A stretch of 64,000 nucleotides of DNA, from positions 14,157 to 78,156 of the forward strand of contig CAYYZY010000010.1 of the NCBI GenBank assembly GCA_964475955.1. The letters run 5' to 3'. Under the pieces are notes generated by a model. The model searched no databases, was not told the DNA's origin, and worked only from the letters and a program-made list of their open reading frames with translations. A program made the position numbers and the translations under genes. Source of the stretch: DATKZH01 sp964475955. GTDB lineage: Bacteria > Planctomycetota > Planctomycetia > Pirellulales > Thermoguttaceae. Shown here one piece after another: positions 36,827-44,851 of this stretch (the first letter of the stretch is position 1; each line of letters begins with the position of its first letter).

Positions 36827-37852
36827 TTACCGCCAGGCGTACCTCCACGCCCGGGCGTCGAGGTCGATCGGCTTGCCGTCCAGCTCCACGTTGGCCGGCT
36901 CGTCGTTGAAGTTCTGCACGACCCAGCTTCCGTCGGCGAAAAGGCAGAGCGAAACGCGGTTCGGGGCGCGGAACGAGCGGCCCAGCGGCGCGAGCAGTCG
37001 GGCGCGCGGCGGGTCGATCTTGGCCTGCTCGAGCTCCAGCAGCGACTTGGGGCTGCCGCCGACCGGCAGGATCCGCACGTTGGGCCGCTTCAGGTCGACC
37101 CGGCCGGCCAGGCGATCGGCCAGGCCGTCGGTCACCAGCACGGGCTTGCCCGCCGCGACGAAGCGGGTGAGCTTCTCAGGCAGGTCGACGTCTTTGAGGG
37201 CGTGCACGGAGAAGAAGGCGGCCTGCGCCTCGGCGGGGAACTCGTGGCACGGGACCAGGGGCACGCCCGTCATGCCGACGAAGTCGAACACGCGGGGCTC
37301 GTTCTCCGGGTGGCTATTGGGCGGCTTGTACGCGGCCACGCCGACCAGCTCGCGCTTGCCGACCTCTTCGGCTACGCCGAACAGCTCGGCGGTGAACCGG
37401 AAGATCTCGGCAACCCGCTCCTGCGTGGGCCGGTCGGTGTAGCAGGAGATGAGGTTCCAGCCGGTCGACCGCTTGCCGACGATCGTGGTCGTCACGCAAC
37501 CGGAGACCTCCAAACCGGCCGCGCGGAGCCGATCGCGCGCGCGGACCAGGGCGTCGCGCTCGGCCTGGTAATCGCTGCGGAACGACTCGACGTACACCTT
37601 CGTGACGGCCGTCCGCTTGCACCAGTCGATGGCGTCGTCGATGCCCCGGTCGGTCGAGAGCAAATCGCGCACCTGCGAGGCCGTGACCAGCGTGGAGAAG
37701 CGATGGACGTCCTGCCTCTCGTGGGCGAGCTGCCAGAGATCGGGCGCCCCCTTCTGCGCAGGCGCCTCGGCCGACAGGGGCTGTGCCGCCGCAATCACCC
37801 CCAGCAGGACCACGAGAAACCGTCTGGCAGTCGATCCGAGAAGCTTCGTCAT
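36827..37852 (-). CDS. Secreted glycosidase-like protein, probably internally deleted
   Basis: 341 residues from the ATG at 37852, which has an excellent ribosome site (GAGGAGGAAG just upstream) and a signal peptide (LVVLLGVIAAAQPLSAEA). The N-terminal part (VESFRSDYQAERDALVRARD, GLEVSGCVTTTIVGK, CYTDRPTQERVAEIFRFTAELF) resembles the opening of TIM-barrel glycosidase-like planctomycete proteins. There I would expect a (D/E)IIIDDF-type block next. Instead the sequence jumps straight to VAEEVGKRELVGVAAYKPPN, a C-terminal block of the same kind of protein. An in-frame loss of the central catalytic part, perhaps 250 residues, is therefore likely (from memory of homologues). The C-terminal beta domain (WVVQNFNDEPANVELDG) is intact. 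Activity is doubtful. Confidence 0.6.
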   Translation of the reverse strand: MTKLLGSTARRFLVVLLGVIAAAQPLSAEAPAQKGAPDLWQLAHERQDVHRFSTLVTASQVRDLLSTDRGIDDAIDWCKRTAVTKVYVESFRSDYQAERDALVRARDRLRAAGLEVSGCVTTTIVGKRSTGWNLISCYTDRPTQERVAEIFRFTAELFGVAEEVGKRELVGVAAYKPPNSHPENEPRVFDFVGMTGVPLVPCHEFPAEAQAAFFSVHALKDVDLPEKLTRFVAAGKPVLVTDGLADRLAGRVDLKRPNVRILPVGGSPKSLLELEQAKIDPPRARLLAPLGRSFRAPNRVSLCLFADGSWVVQNFNDEPANVELDGKPIDLDARAWRYAWR

Positions 37853-37946
37853 CGTTCTTCCTCCTCTCACGTTCAAGCAGCCGTCGGGTGCGCGCTCGCA
37901 CGGACGTGGAATGTGGCCCGCCGTGAGCATTTTGATGCAGCAATAC

Positions 37947-38396
37947 TCAATCCGGGATTGAAGGTAAGTCACGGAGCACATCGATTTCAACGTTTGGGAC
38001 TGGCAGAGCTTCTCCATGGTCGTAGTTGATGGTTATGTCACCCACCAGGGTACACTGATCCCAGGTGGGCTCGATGATGGCGAAATAAAACGCAGCGTGC
38101 TTGCCCCCATCTATACTCTCCGGACGCTCGAATTCCTTCACGAAGTTCTTCTGATCTACATGATGGTCGCTTGCATCGTACAACACAGAAATGCCTTTCG
38201 CCTTCCCGACGATCCACCGCTCTGGAGTGTCCTTCTTCTGAGTGTATTCAAACACAACCGATGTGATTGCGGCTTCACTGTTCGTTGGCTCGTAAATGCT
38301 GTCCAGGACTCGCGTTGTGCGTCTGGTGGCCTGTGCAGGGTGCCCATCGGTGCAGAAGCTATCGCTTGCGGTTGAGGGGCTCAAACGGAAGCCCAC
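37947..38396 (-). CDS. AT-rich orphan ORF, hypothetical protein
   Basis: 149 residues if it starts at the ATG at 38396; the true start is uncertain and the gene may be 5'-truncated. The composition is clearly more AT-rich than all neighbouring genes, and the protein looks like a real soluble sequence (VVFEYTQKKDTPERWIVG, DITINYDHGEALPVPNVEID) rather than a high-GC shadow. I do not recognise the family and see no signal peptide or membrane segment. It ends 94 nt upstream of the secreted-protein gene on the same strand. Its composition suggests horizontal acquisition. Confidence 0.5.
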   Translation of the reverse strand: MGFRLSPSTASDSFCTDGHPAQATRRTTRVLDSIYEPTNSEAAITSVVFEYTQKKDTPERWIVGKAKGISVLYDASDHHVDQKNFVKEFERPESIDGGKHAAFYFAIIEPTWDQCTLVGDITINYDHGEALPVPNVEIDVLRDLPSIPD

Positions 38397-38541
38397 GGAT
38401 GATCGGCAAGTCTTCGTCCTCGCGCGCGGGTGACTGCCCTAGGGAAGCGCTCCCACTCGCAGCGCTCTCGGGCAATATACAGGACGGGAGCACACGAAGG
38501 CAAGCTGGAGCGGGGCTCGCGCAAGATGACGAGCGGCAGGG

Positions 38542-38943
38542 CTACATGCGGTTGGTCGCAACTGGCGCCACCTGGACAGCCTGTGCCGTTCCGAGACCTT
38601 CGGCCAGCGGAACGCCGCGGAGGACGTTCCCTACAGTTCGTGTCGGCCAGTTGCGCATGTAGCGAATCGCCGGGAAGAACAGGCAAAACGGCAAGCCGCT
38701 GGCGATGAGGACGGACGCCAGTATCGCCGACTCGACCAGTCGCCGGATGCCGAAATCGCCTTCGTCGGTGAACGCCTCCATGGCAAACACGAGCCACAGC
38801 AAAACGCACACGGCCGCCCATTCGACGAACGTCGCTCGGGCAAGCCGCCGGAAACGCACGCCCGGCTGGTCAAGGACGGATGGAGTGCGGGGCGCCGAGG
38901 AGCTCGCGGCGGGGGGCTCGGTTCGGGCCTCGCAGGCGGTCAT
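38542..38943 (-). CDS. Small two-helix membrane protein with repeat-derived C-terminus
   Basis: 133 residues from the ATG at 38943. The same frame is open upstream towards the metacaspase stop without a better start. Two membrane segments are visible (WAAVCVLLWLVFAMEAF and LVESAILASVLIASGLPFCL), followed by FFPAIRYMRNWPTRT. The last 30 residues (GNVLRGVPLAEG onward) are encoded by a REP-like hairpin (family C, 38609-38630), so the original C-terminus has probably been replaced. Function unknown. It begins 122 nt after the metacaspase gene on the same strand, so co-transcription is possible. Confidence 0.55.
   Translation of the reverse strand: MTACEARTEPPAASSSAPRTPSVLDQPGVRFRRLARATFVEWAAVCVLLWLVFAMEAFTDEGDFGIRRLVESAILASVLIASGLPFCLFFPAIRYMRNWPTRTVGNVLRGVPLAEGLGTAQAVQVAPVATNRM
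38609..38630. repeat. REP-like family C, copy 1
   Basis: GGAACGCC and a near-complementary GACGTTCC flank a GCGGAG core. The copy at 46554-46575 has the fully paired form GGCGTTCC. It lies inside the 3' end of the small membrane protein gene. Confidence 0.6.
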
Positions 38944-39065
38944 GTGGTGGGCGCCGTCGCAACGCCGGAGGCGGAACAACGTGATCGGCCGGTCGGCGGC
39001 CAGCGTGGCGTTGACTACCAGCGGAAGCTCCTTGTTGAAGAATCCACTTGCGGTTTGCGCCCTGA

Positions 39066-41273
39066 TTACGGCGTTGCGTCCCAGCGGAGGAGGGTGGCCG
39101 ACCAGGTGGGGTCGGCGGATTTCTGGGGCTTGGGGCGGCGGCCGCGCGTGCGGAAGTAGGTGTGTTCGACGAGCAGCGCCTCGAGCGGCGAACCGGCGGC
39201 CGCGCTCCGCGTGCGCGGAAGGGACGGCTGGGCCAAAAGGTGGAAGTCGTTCGGCCGGTCGGTCGCCAGCACGATCGCCTGGTGCGGCCCGTACGGCTCG
39301 GTGCACCGGTAGGGGCTGCTGGTGCGCGAGGTGCCCGGCTCCAGCCGCTGCTCGTCGACCAGGCCCACGCCTTCCTGGTGGGGCAGCACCGCGTGGATCT
39401 CCATGTCGGGATCGACGGCCAGCACCGACACGTACATCGGCTTCGGCGCGGTCGACGGCAGCGTGACGCGCACCGCAAACAGGTCGTCCCGGCGCATCGT
39501 GCGCAGCCCGTCGGCGCCGGGGGCCAGCGCGCGCGCGGCGGCGATCTCCAGATCGTCGTTCAGCTCGACCGCGAGAAGCTCCAGCTCGACCGCGCTGGCG
39601 GCCGAGGCGGCCGACTGCGTGGCGGCCACCCGAAGCAGGTTCCGGGCGCGCACGATCCGCCGCAGGTAGTCCCTCAGGTGCCGCCTTGCCTCGCCGGGTT
39701 GGGTCAGGTCGATGGGCCCCCAGCCGCCGCGGAGTGACCGAGGCAGTGTTTCCCCCCGCACGCGTTCGGCCCGGGGCGCACCGGAGGTCATCCCAATTGC
39801 GGGGAAGAGGGCCGCCCGGTCGCCGTCGATCCGCAAAAGCAGGTCGCAGTCGGCGTCCCCCTCGACCCACGTGAGCCACTGCGACTCGCCCGGCTCGGGA
39901 ATCGACGCGAGGGCCCCGCGGATCGCCTGCGGCACGCTCGGGTCGTCGGGGCCGAGCGCGGGCCCGTCGGTGTCGGAGTCGACGGCGCGCACCACGCGAA
40001 GCCGCGCGCCGCCGTGCGCGTGCTGGTGGTAGCGCTCGATGGCGTATCCGCGCTCGAAACTGCGGGCGAGGCCGATCTCGGTCTTGGCCTGCTGCGATGC
40101 GTCGGTCCACCGGAACGGCCGGGCGAAGGCACTTGGGCCTTCGATCCGCTCAATTTCGAGCCAGGCCAGCAAGCGCTCGTGCTCGCCGGGTCGCTCGTAG
40201 AGTTCGTAGAGGGAACCGATGGTAACGCCATGAAACGCCCCGGCGGCCAGGCGCACGGTCCGCCCGTCGCGGCCCGACGGCTCCGCCCGAATAAAGGGCT
40301 TTCGGTCCATTCGGCTTTCCGCCCCGAGGACGACGCGGCGGAGCGACTCGGCCGTGCCTTCCAACTGCGGGGTGGGGGCGGGCACGACCGCGTCGCGGAG
40401 GTAGCGGTCGACGATCCTCTCGCGCAGCCCGCCGTAGGAGAGCGTCGAGACCTCGGGGCTCCCGCGAAGCACCTCGGCCAGAAACCGCGTCAAGAGCCCG
40501 TAGCTTTGGTCGTTTTCGCGATACTCGGGCTCCACCTCGTTTGCCCGGCAGGCGGAAAGAACCACGGCTTCCGGGGGGAGGCGTTTGGGGGTGATCTTGC
40601 GCCGCTCGTTCGACGTCGGCGTGAAGGGCACCACGCTGCGGTCGAGCCGACGAATGGTCGTGGTCCCGCGCACGCCCGTGCCCGAGTGGCAGCAGTCGAG
40701 CACGGCCCAGAGCCGGGCCCGGCCGCCGGCGCAGACCGCCTGGGCGAACCGGTAGAGTTCGTCGTCGCGCACGTCGTGCCGGCCGCCTTCCTCGTCGGCG
40801 TCGTAGGGGACGAGGGTTTCGTCGAGCGCGTCTTCCTCGTCGCACTCGGCGTGCCCCTCCTCCTGATCGGGCACCCGGGAACCGTGCCCGCTGAAGTAGA
40901 ACACGACCTGGGCCGGTCCGTTCGCCGAGACCTTTCCAACGCGCTCGGCGAGCCGGGCCATCTCGCGGCGGATGGCGGCGCCGGTGGCCTGTTCGTCGAG
41001 CAGCGTGACGATATCGTCGGGCCGGAACCCAAACCGGTCGACCAGCAGCGCCTCGATCAGCCGAACGTCGTTGCGGGAGCCGCGAAGCTGGCGTGCTTCC
41101 CCCAATTTTGGGTAGTCCTGGACGCCGACCAGCAGCCCCAGCCGCCCCGGACGGTCCGCTCGGCCATCCGCCTCCGTCGGAGCCGCCGCGAAGCAGGCAG
41201 ACCGCGACCCGGCCGGGCCGATCAGGCCGATCGCCAGGAGGACACAGGGCAGCAGCCGTCGCGTTCGGGTCAT
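39066..41273 (-). CDS. Secreted metacaspase-like peptidase (C14)
   Basis: 735 residues. AAGGTGG precedes the ATG. A signal peptide is visible (RRLLPCVLLAIGLIGPAGS, cleavage near CFAAAP). The caspase-fold domain occupies about residues 45-300: GLLVGVQDYPKL, catalytic His130 in YFSGHGSRV, and catalytic Cys195 in VLDCCHSGTG, with an acidic stretch (ECDEEDALDETLVPYD) typical of calcium-dependent metacaspases. The second half is a beta-rich region resembling DUF4384-type domains (DLFAVRVTLP, YVSVLAVDPDMEIHAVLP). Predicted to cleave after Arg or Lys outside the cytoplasm (family knowledge). A small membrane protein gene follows 122 nt later on the same strand. Confidence 0.9.
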   Translation of the reverse strand: MTRTRRLLPCVLLAIGLIGPAGSRSACFAAAPTEADGRADRPGRLGLLVGVQDYPKLGEARQLRGSRNDVRLIEALLVDRFGFRPDDIVTLLDEQATGAAIRREMARLAERVGKVSANGPAQVVFYFSGHGSRVPDQEEGHAECDEEDALDETLVPYDADEEGGRHDVRDDELYRFAQAVCAGGRARLWAVLDCCHSGTGVRGTTTIRRLDRSVVPFTPTSNERRKITPKRLPPEAVVLSACRANEVEPEYRENDQSYGLLTRFLAEVLRGSPEVSTLSYGGLRERIVDRYLRDAVVPAPTPQLEGTAESLRRVVLGAESRMDRKPFIRAEPSGRDGRTVRLAAGAFHGVTIGSLYELYERPGEHERLLAWLEIERIEGPSAFARPFRWTDASQQAKTEIGLARSFERGYAIERYHQHAHGGARLRVVRAVDSDTDGPALGPDDPSVPQAIRGALASIPEPGESQWLTWVEGDADCDLLLRIDGDRAALFPAIGMTSGAPRAERVRGETLPRSLRGGWGPIDLTQPGEARRHLRDYLRRIVRARNLLRVAATQSAASAASAVELELLAVELNDDLEIAAARALAPGADGLRTMRRDDLFAVRVTLPSTAPKPMYVSVLAVDPDMEIHAVLPHQEGVGLVDEQRLEPGTSRTSSPYRCTEPYGPHQAIVLATDRPNDFHLLAQPSLPRTRSAAAGSPLEALLVEHTYFRTRGRRPKPQKSADPTWSATLLRWDATP

Positions 41274-41776
41274 GAAGCCACCTTGGGGTTTTGCAGGGCG
41301 AGCGGCGTCTGGGCCGACAGACCGCGGTCGGCCGCCCGAATCGTCTCGCAGCGCCGCCGACGCCCGCTACTCCATACTAATATGGTCAGGGAGGCAGGGA
41401 GACCGCCGGGGGGGTGCAGGGCGTGGGACTCACCGCTTTGAGGGGCCTCCAGATGGCGTGGCCTCGCCGAAACGAGGCCGGGTCTCGCCGGGCTTAACTC
41501 GTGCAGCATACACGGCTTGCGCCGTGCCGCAAGACGGTTTTGGGGCCGGCGCGGGGTTGTCCGACTTTTTTCCCGCTTCGGGCGGTCCGGGCGATCCGGC
41601 CGAGGCGAGAGATGCGTCGTGGGTGCCCTGCGGATGGCGATACGGCGGCGAGAAAGGAGAGCCATGGAGGGGGACCGGCGGAGTCGCGCCGGGTTGGTCG
41701 GGGGGAGGCGGAGCATGGGAACGAGCAATCGTCGGGCTTGGGCGGCGACCGGCGCGATCCTCTTGTTGCTTCGCAA

Positions 41777-41839
41777 CACCGACGAATTCGCGATTGCGTC
41801 TGAGGGAGTAGCCGGGCATGCTCCGCGAATTCGTCGGTG
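41777..41839. repeat. 16-bp perfect inverted repeat with 31-nt loop
   Basis: CACCGACGAATTCGCG (41777-41792) pairs perfectly with 41824-41839. It lies 28 nt from the family A element on its right. No T-run follows on either strand. Confidence 0.75.
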
Positions 41840-41867
41840 GCACCCGCTGAACGAGGAAAGGGAGTTC

Positions 41868-41915
41868 GTGGGGCACGATTCCATCGTGGGCCGGCACGTT
41901 GGAAACGTGCCCCAC
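41868..41915. repeat. REP-like family A, copy 2 (inverted)
   Basis: 48 bp with the same outer arms as the copy at 33212, but in reverse orientation and with a small difference between the two hairpins. The 20 nt before and after also match the flanks of the 33212 copy (for example GAACT-CC-TTCCTCGTTC on one side), so this is a longer unit there. Confidence 0.8.
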
Positions 41916-42031
41916 GGCGGTCTGTCGACTGGTGTCTGTTGACGTCGGCCTGGCGTGCCGTGTGTCGGTTCCGCCGAGTCGCATAGGCTTGGTCGGGGCG
42001 AGGGAGGGGTGCGCATCGGGCGCTTGGCGGG

Positions 42032-43036
42032 TCAAGGGACTCGCTTCAGCCAGGCTTCGCGCCAGAGTTGGTAGCAGTCGCGGGGGCAGCCTCGCCGGGA
42101 GACGCCGTTGCAGGTGACGCCCTCGAGGATCACCGTGTCGGAGATCGGCTGGAGCCGGCCCGACCATTCGAGGACGATCCGCTCCACGCGCCGCGCCACC
42201 CGGAACCGCCGCCCGCAGAAGTCGAGCATGTCGGGCGCGAAGCCCAGGCCGCGGGTGCACCCGTTCTCGTCGAGGGTGGCTTCGATCTCCTCTTGGCTTT
42301 TGACCTCGACCAATTCGCCCGCCTGAAGATTGAGTCGGCCGCGCGGGGTCTTCCGCGCCCGGCCATACGGCGCCCGGCGCCGCCGGAAGCCGAGGAGACG
42401 GCGAACGGCGTTGTTGGTCAACAGCACCAGCATCCGGACGAGTTGCCTCGGGCGCATGTTGCCGGAGAGGACGTCGCGCGAGTACTGCCGCACGTCCCAC
42501 CACGGAAGCGGAGTCGTCGCCCGCACCAGCTCGGTCGCCTGGCAGCTCAACCGGTCGCACCGGGCCATGGGCAGGGCGTCGCCGGATGAGCACGGGGCGG
42601 GGTTCGCGGAGGGGAGCGCGGTCGGCGCATCGGCGTCGTGCTCTTGCCGCGCCGTTTCTGTGTTCCCGTGGTGCTGGTCGGTCTCGCCCTCCGAGTCGGT
42701 CGAGGTCGCCGGCTTGAGCCAGGCCTCTTTCCAGAACCAGAGGCAGCCCATCTGGCAGCCGCCGTGCGCGGCCCCGTCGCACCGGACTCCTTCGAGGAGC
42801 ACGGTTCCCTGCGACCGGGCCACGTAGTAGTGATGGTCCATGAAGACCTTGTCGGCACGCCGGTACACGCGGAAACGCCGCCCGCAGTACCGGGCCATCT
42901 CGGCCATGAATGGGAGCCCTTCGAGCTTGCCCTCGGCGTCGAGGGTGGCCTCGATCTCGGCGTGGCTTCGGATTTCGACCCAGTCGCCCACACGGAAAGG
43001 CGGCTTTCTCCGGTCGCCCCGTGAACGGAACATCAT
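42032..43036 (-). CDS. Protein with two copies of a conserved four-cysteine domain, function unknown
   Basis: 334 residues; AGGAGA precedes tandem ATGs at 43036/43033. Two homologous domains (about 15-108 and 240-332) share VGDWVEIRSHAEIEATLD / AGELVEVKSQEEIEATLD, (Y/F)CGRRFRV, and C-x7-C-x3-C followed by W-EAWLK. One Cys before GRRFRV plus the three later ones could bind zinc or an Fe-S cluster in each domain (inference). The linker (about 110-235) is low-complexity in part. The domain family is widespread in biosynthetic clusters without a known reaction (from memory). Its neighbours are a FemAB/GNAT-like acyltransferase upstream on the same strand (187 nt, with a hairpin between) and a condensation-fold acyltransferase, which suggests a shared acyl-modification pathway. 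Confidence 0.75.
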   Translation of the reverse strand: MMFRSRGDRRKPPFRVGDWVEIRSHAEIEATLDAEGKLEGLPFMAEMARYCGRRFRVYRRADKVFMDHHYYVARSQGTVLLEGVRCDGAAHGGCQMGCLWFWKEAWLKPATSTDSEGETDQHHGNTETARQEHDADAPTALPSANPAPCSSGDALPMARCDRLSCQATELVRATTPLPWWDVRQYSRDVLSGNMRPRQLVRMLVLLTNNAVRRLLGFRRRRAPYGRARKTPRGRLNLQAGELVEVKSQEEIEATLDENGCTRGLGFAPDMLDFCGRRFRVARRVERIVLEWSGRLQPISDTVILEGVTCNGVSRRGCPRDCYQLWREAWLKRVP

Positions 43037-43090
43037 GCGGCGTCTCTCCTGGATAGCGTGTCGACTTAAGCTTGTCGTGCTGTATTTGCA

Positions 43091-43111
43091 GGACGGATTG
43101 GCAATCCGTCC
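43091..43111. repeat. REP-like family D hairpin between two minus-strand genes
   Basis: GGACGGATT and AATCCGTCC form a perfect 9-bp stem with a 3-nt loop. It lies between the stop at 43224 and the start at 43036, so it may protect or attenuate a shared transcript. Only one copy is present in this window. Confidence 0.6.
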
Positions 43112-43223
43112 GTGTCGTTGGCAAAAGGCCCGCGCGGAACGGGTCGGATCGCGTTGTCAGAAGCGGAATGCGTCGGAGCCGGTTGGCAGAAGCGGAACGG
43201 CACGGGGCGCGTTCTCACCAGGT

Positions 43224-44357
43224 TCAGGCGGATCGGGCGAGGACGATGTCGTCGACGTTGGCGAAGCGGTCCTGGAACCAGCGTTTGAGCCGGAGGAGCT
43301 GGGCCCGGGTGGCGCTGGCCGGGAAATGCGTGTAGCGGTAGCTGGTCACTTGTGAGGTTTCCCAGTGCCGCTTATAGTCGAGCGAGCCGATGCCCAGATC
43401 GTACAGGTGATCGCCGCGCCGGAAACTGTCCTCGAGGACCATCTGCTGGAGCACGGTCCCGGGGCCGTGGGCCGACAGCTCGGGGTCGAACCCCACGCGA
43501 AGCCCGAACAGCGAGCCGCGGTAGCAGTAGTTGTAGGCGAAGGCGGCCGGCGTACCGCCGACCAGGAGCAGGTTCAGGTCGAGCGCGCCGGCCTTGGCGG
43601 CCACCGCGTGGGCGTCGCGGAGAAACGGCTCGACCGACTCGTGGCAGAGCGTGGTTCCCGTGGTGGAGGAGCCCTGCCAGCTTTTTCGGGCGATATCGAG
43701 GCAGGCGTCGTAGAGGTCCCAGCGGGGATCGCCGTCGCCGCAGGCCTCGCCCTCGGGCCGATAGCGGAGGTGCGTCACTTCGCCCTGCTTGGCCAAGCGG
43801 CGCTTCAGGCGGCGCACGTTGTGCCGCCACTTCTTGGTGCGCCCCTTCCAGTAGGCATCCCAGGTGCCGGAAGTGTCGACCACGGCCGCGCGGGCCCAGG
43901 GCTGCTCCCACGGCCGGAAGCCGGTCGACTGCATCACGCGTTGGGTGCGGCCGAAGTCGCAGCCGATCTTGTCGACCCAGCGCAGGTCGACCAGGTCCCA
44001 GTCGCGCCGGGTCTGGCGGATGTGCCGCATGCCGGCCAGCAGCGTGGCGGTGGGGTTCGGGCCGATGGGTCCGTAGAAGGTACCCCAGTCGTGCAGGGGG
44101 AAGGTGAGCACGCGGACCGCGCCCACGCGGGTCCTCTCCTTGCGCACGACCAGCGGGAGGATGCCGATCGGCCGGCCGGCGGCGGCCACGACCAGCGTGC
44201 GGAGCTTCTGGTCGCTCCCGCAGTGGCGCCAGTAGACTTCGAGCCAATCGAGCGACTGGAAGAAGGTGGCGTTGCCCGTCCGCGGCAACAGGGAGTTCCA
44301 AAGCAGCCGGTAGCTGGCCAGTTCCGCCGGATCGTTGACTTCGACTACGCTGGGCAT
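43224..44357 (-). CDS. FemAB/GNAT-like acyltransferase (Acetyltransf_6 / CelD-type)
   Basis: 377 residues from the ATG at 44357 (GGAG 10 nt upstream). The ORF runs on to 44720 with residues unlike the family. Typical blocks: PRTGNATFFQSLDWLEVYW near the N-terminus, ILPLVVRKERTRVG, HNVRRLKRRLAKQGEV (basic, substrate side), and the C-terminal GNAT half with FAYNYCYRGSLFGLRVGFDPELSAHGPG, the acyl-CoA or acyl-carrier pocket. Members transfer acyl or aminoacyl groups to polysaccharide or peptide acceptors in the cytoplasm. Genes for a four-Cys protein (downstream) and a condensation-type acyltransferase (divergent) flank it. The acceptor cannot be told from sequence. Confidence 0.8.
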   Translation of the reverse strand: MPSVVEVNDPAELASYRLLWNSLLPRTGNATFFQSLDWLEVYWRHCGSDQKLRTLVVAAAGRPIGILPLVVRKERTRVGAVRVLTFPLHDWGTFYGPIGPNPTATLLAGMRHIRQTRRDWDLVDLRWVDKIGCDFGRTQRVMQSTGFRPWEQPWARAAVVDTSGTWDAYWKGRTKKWRHNVRRLKRRLAKQGEVTHLRYRPEGEACGDGDPRWDLYDACLDIARKSWQGSSTTGTTLCHESVEPFLRDAHAVAAKAGALDLNLLLVGGTPAAFAYNYCYRGSLFGLRVGFDPELSAHGPGTVLQQMVLEDSFRRGDHLYDLGIGSLDYKRHWETSQVTSYRYTHFPASATRAQLLRLKRWFQDRFANVDDIVLARSA

Positions 44358-44851
44358 CGTGTTGCGGGCTCCGAGGTGCGGCGAGATCGTCAGGGGGCGT
44401 GCGGGCGACCGAACGGTCTCGCAAGGAGAGCAACTCGTGCGCCGCAGGGTGCGGGGCGAGTCGGCCTGCGAGGATTGGATGCCGCAAGCCTTTTCTGGGA
44501 AACAGGTTGCACCGAGCGGCGGCGTTCGCCTGCCGGTGCGCGGGCCTCGCGCCGGTGTGGCAAAAAGGCCACGGGCGCGGCGGCGCGATGAGGTCGGAGG
44601 ACACGCCGAGCGACGGCCGCTTCGACCCCCCGCGCAAACGCGCTGCCGACGGCCACAGGTTGCACGCCGTACCGAAGTCCGCAGCCACCCCGCGAACGAC
44701 GGACCCCGCTTTTCGGCCACTGGGGCGCCCGGGTTGGGAGGGCCCCGGAGTTGCGTCCTCTTCGGTCGTCCGGTCTGGTAGAATCTGACGAGCCGGGCCC
44801 TTGCAGGCCCCGACGTAGCGCTTCCCCCAACCTCCTGCCGCCGAACTACCC
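44358..44851. other. Divergent intergenic region
   Basis: About 490 nt between two divergent acyltransferase genes. A string at 44494-44508 (CTGGGAAACAGGTTG) resembles the palindrome at 16276, but only one arm is kept. Nothing else is recognisable. Confidence 0.4.

Larger units (their letters stand above)
41274..42031. other. Intergenic region with long hairpin and REP element
   Basis: About 760 nt without a supported gene. It holds a 6-bp hairpin at 41510-41525 (CACGGC, ttgc loop, GCCGTG), a 16-bp perfect inverted repeat at 41777-41839, and an inverted family A element at 41868-41915. The arrangement resembles a small non-autonomous mobile element. Confidence 0.5.

Noticed and set aside
44494..44508. 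Second copy of the 16276 palindrome
   Set aside because: Only about 13 nt of one arm match and the partner arm is absent, so chance or decay cannot be told apart.
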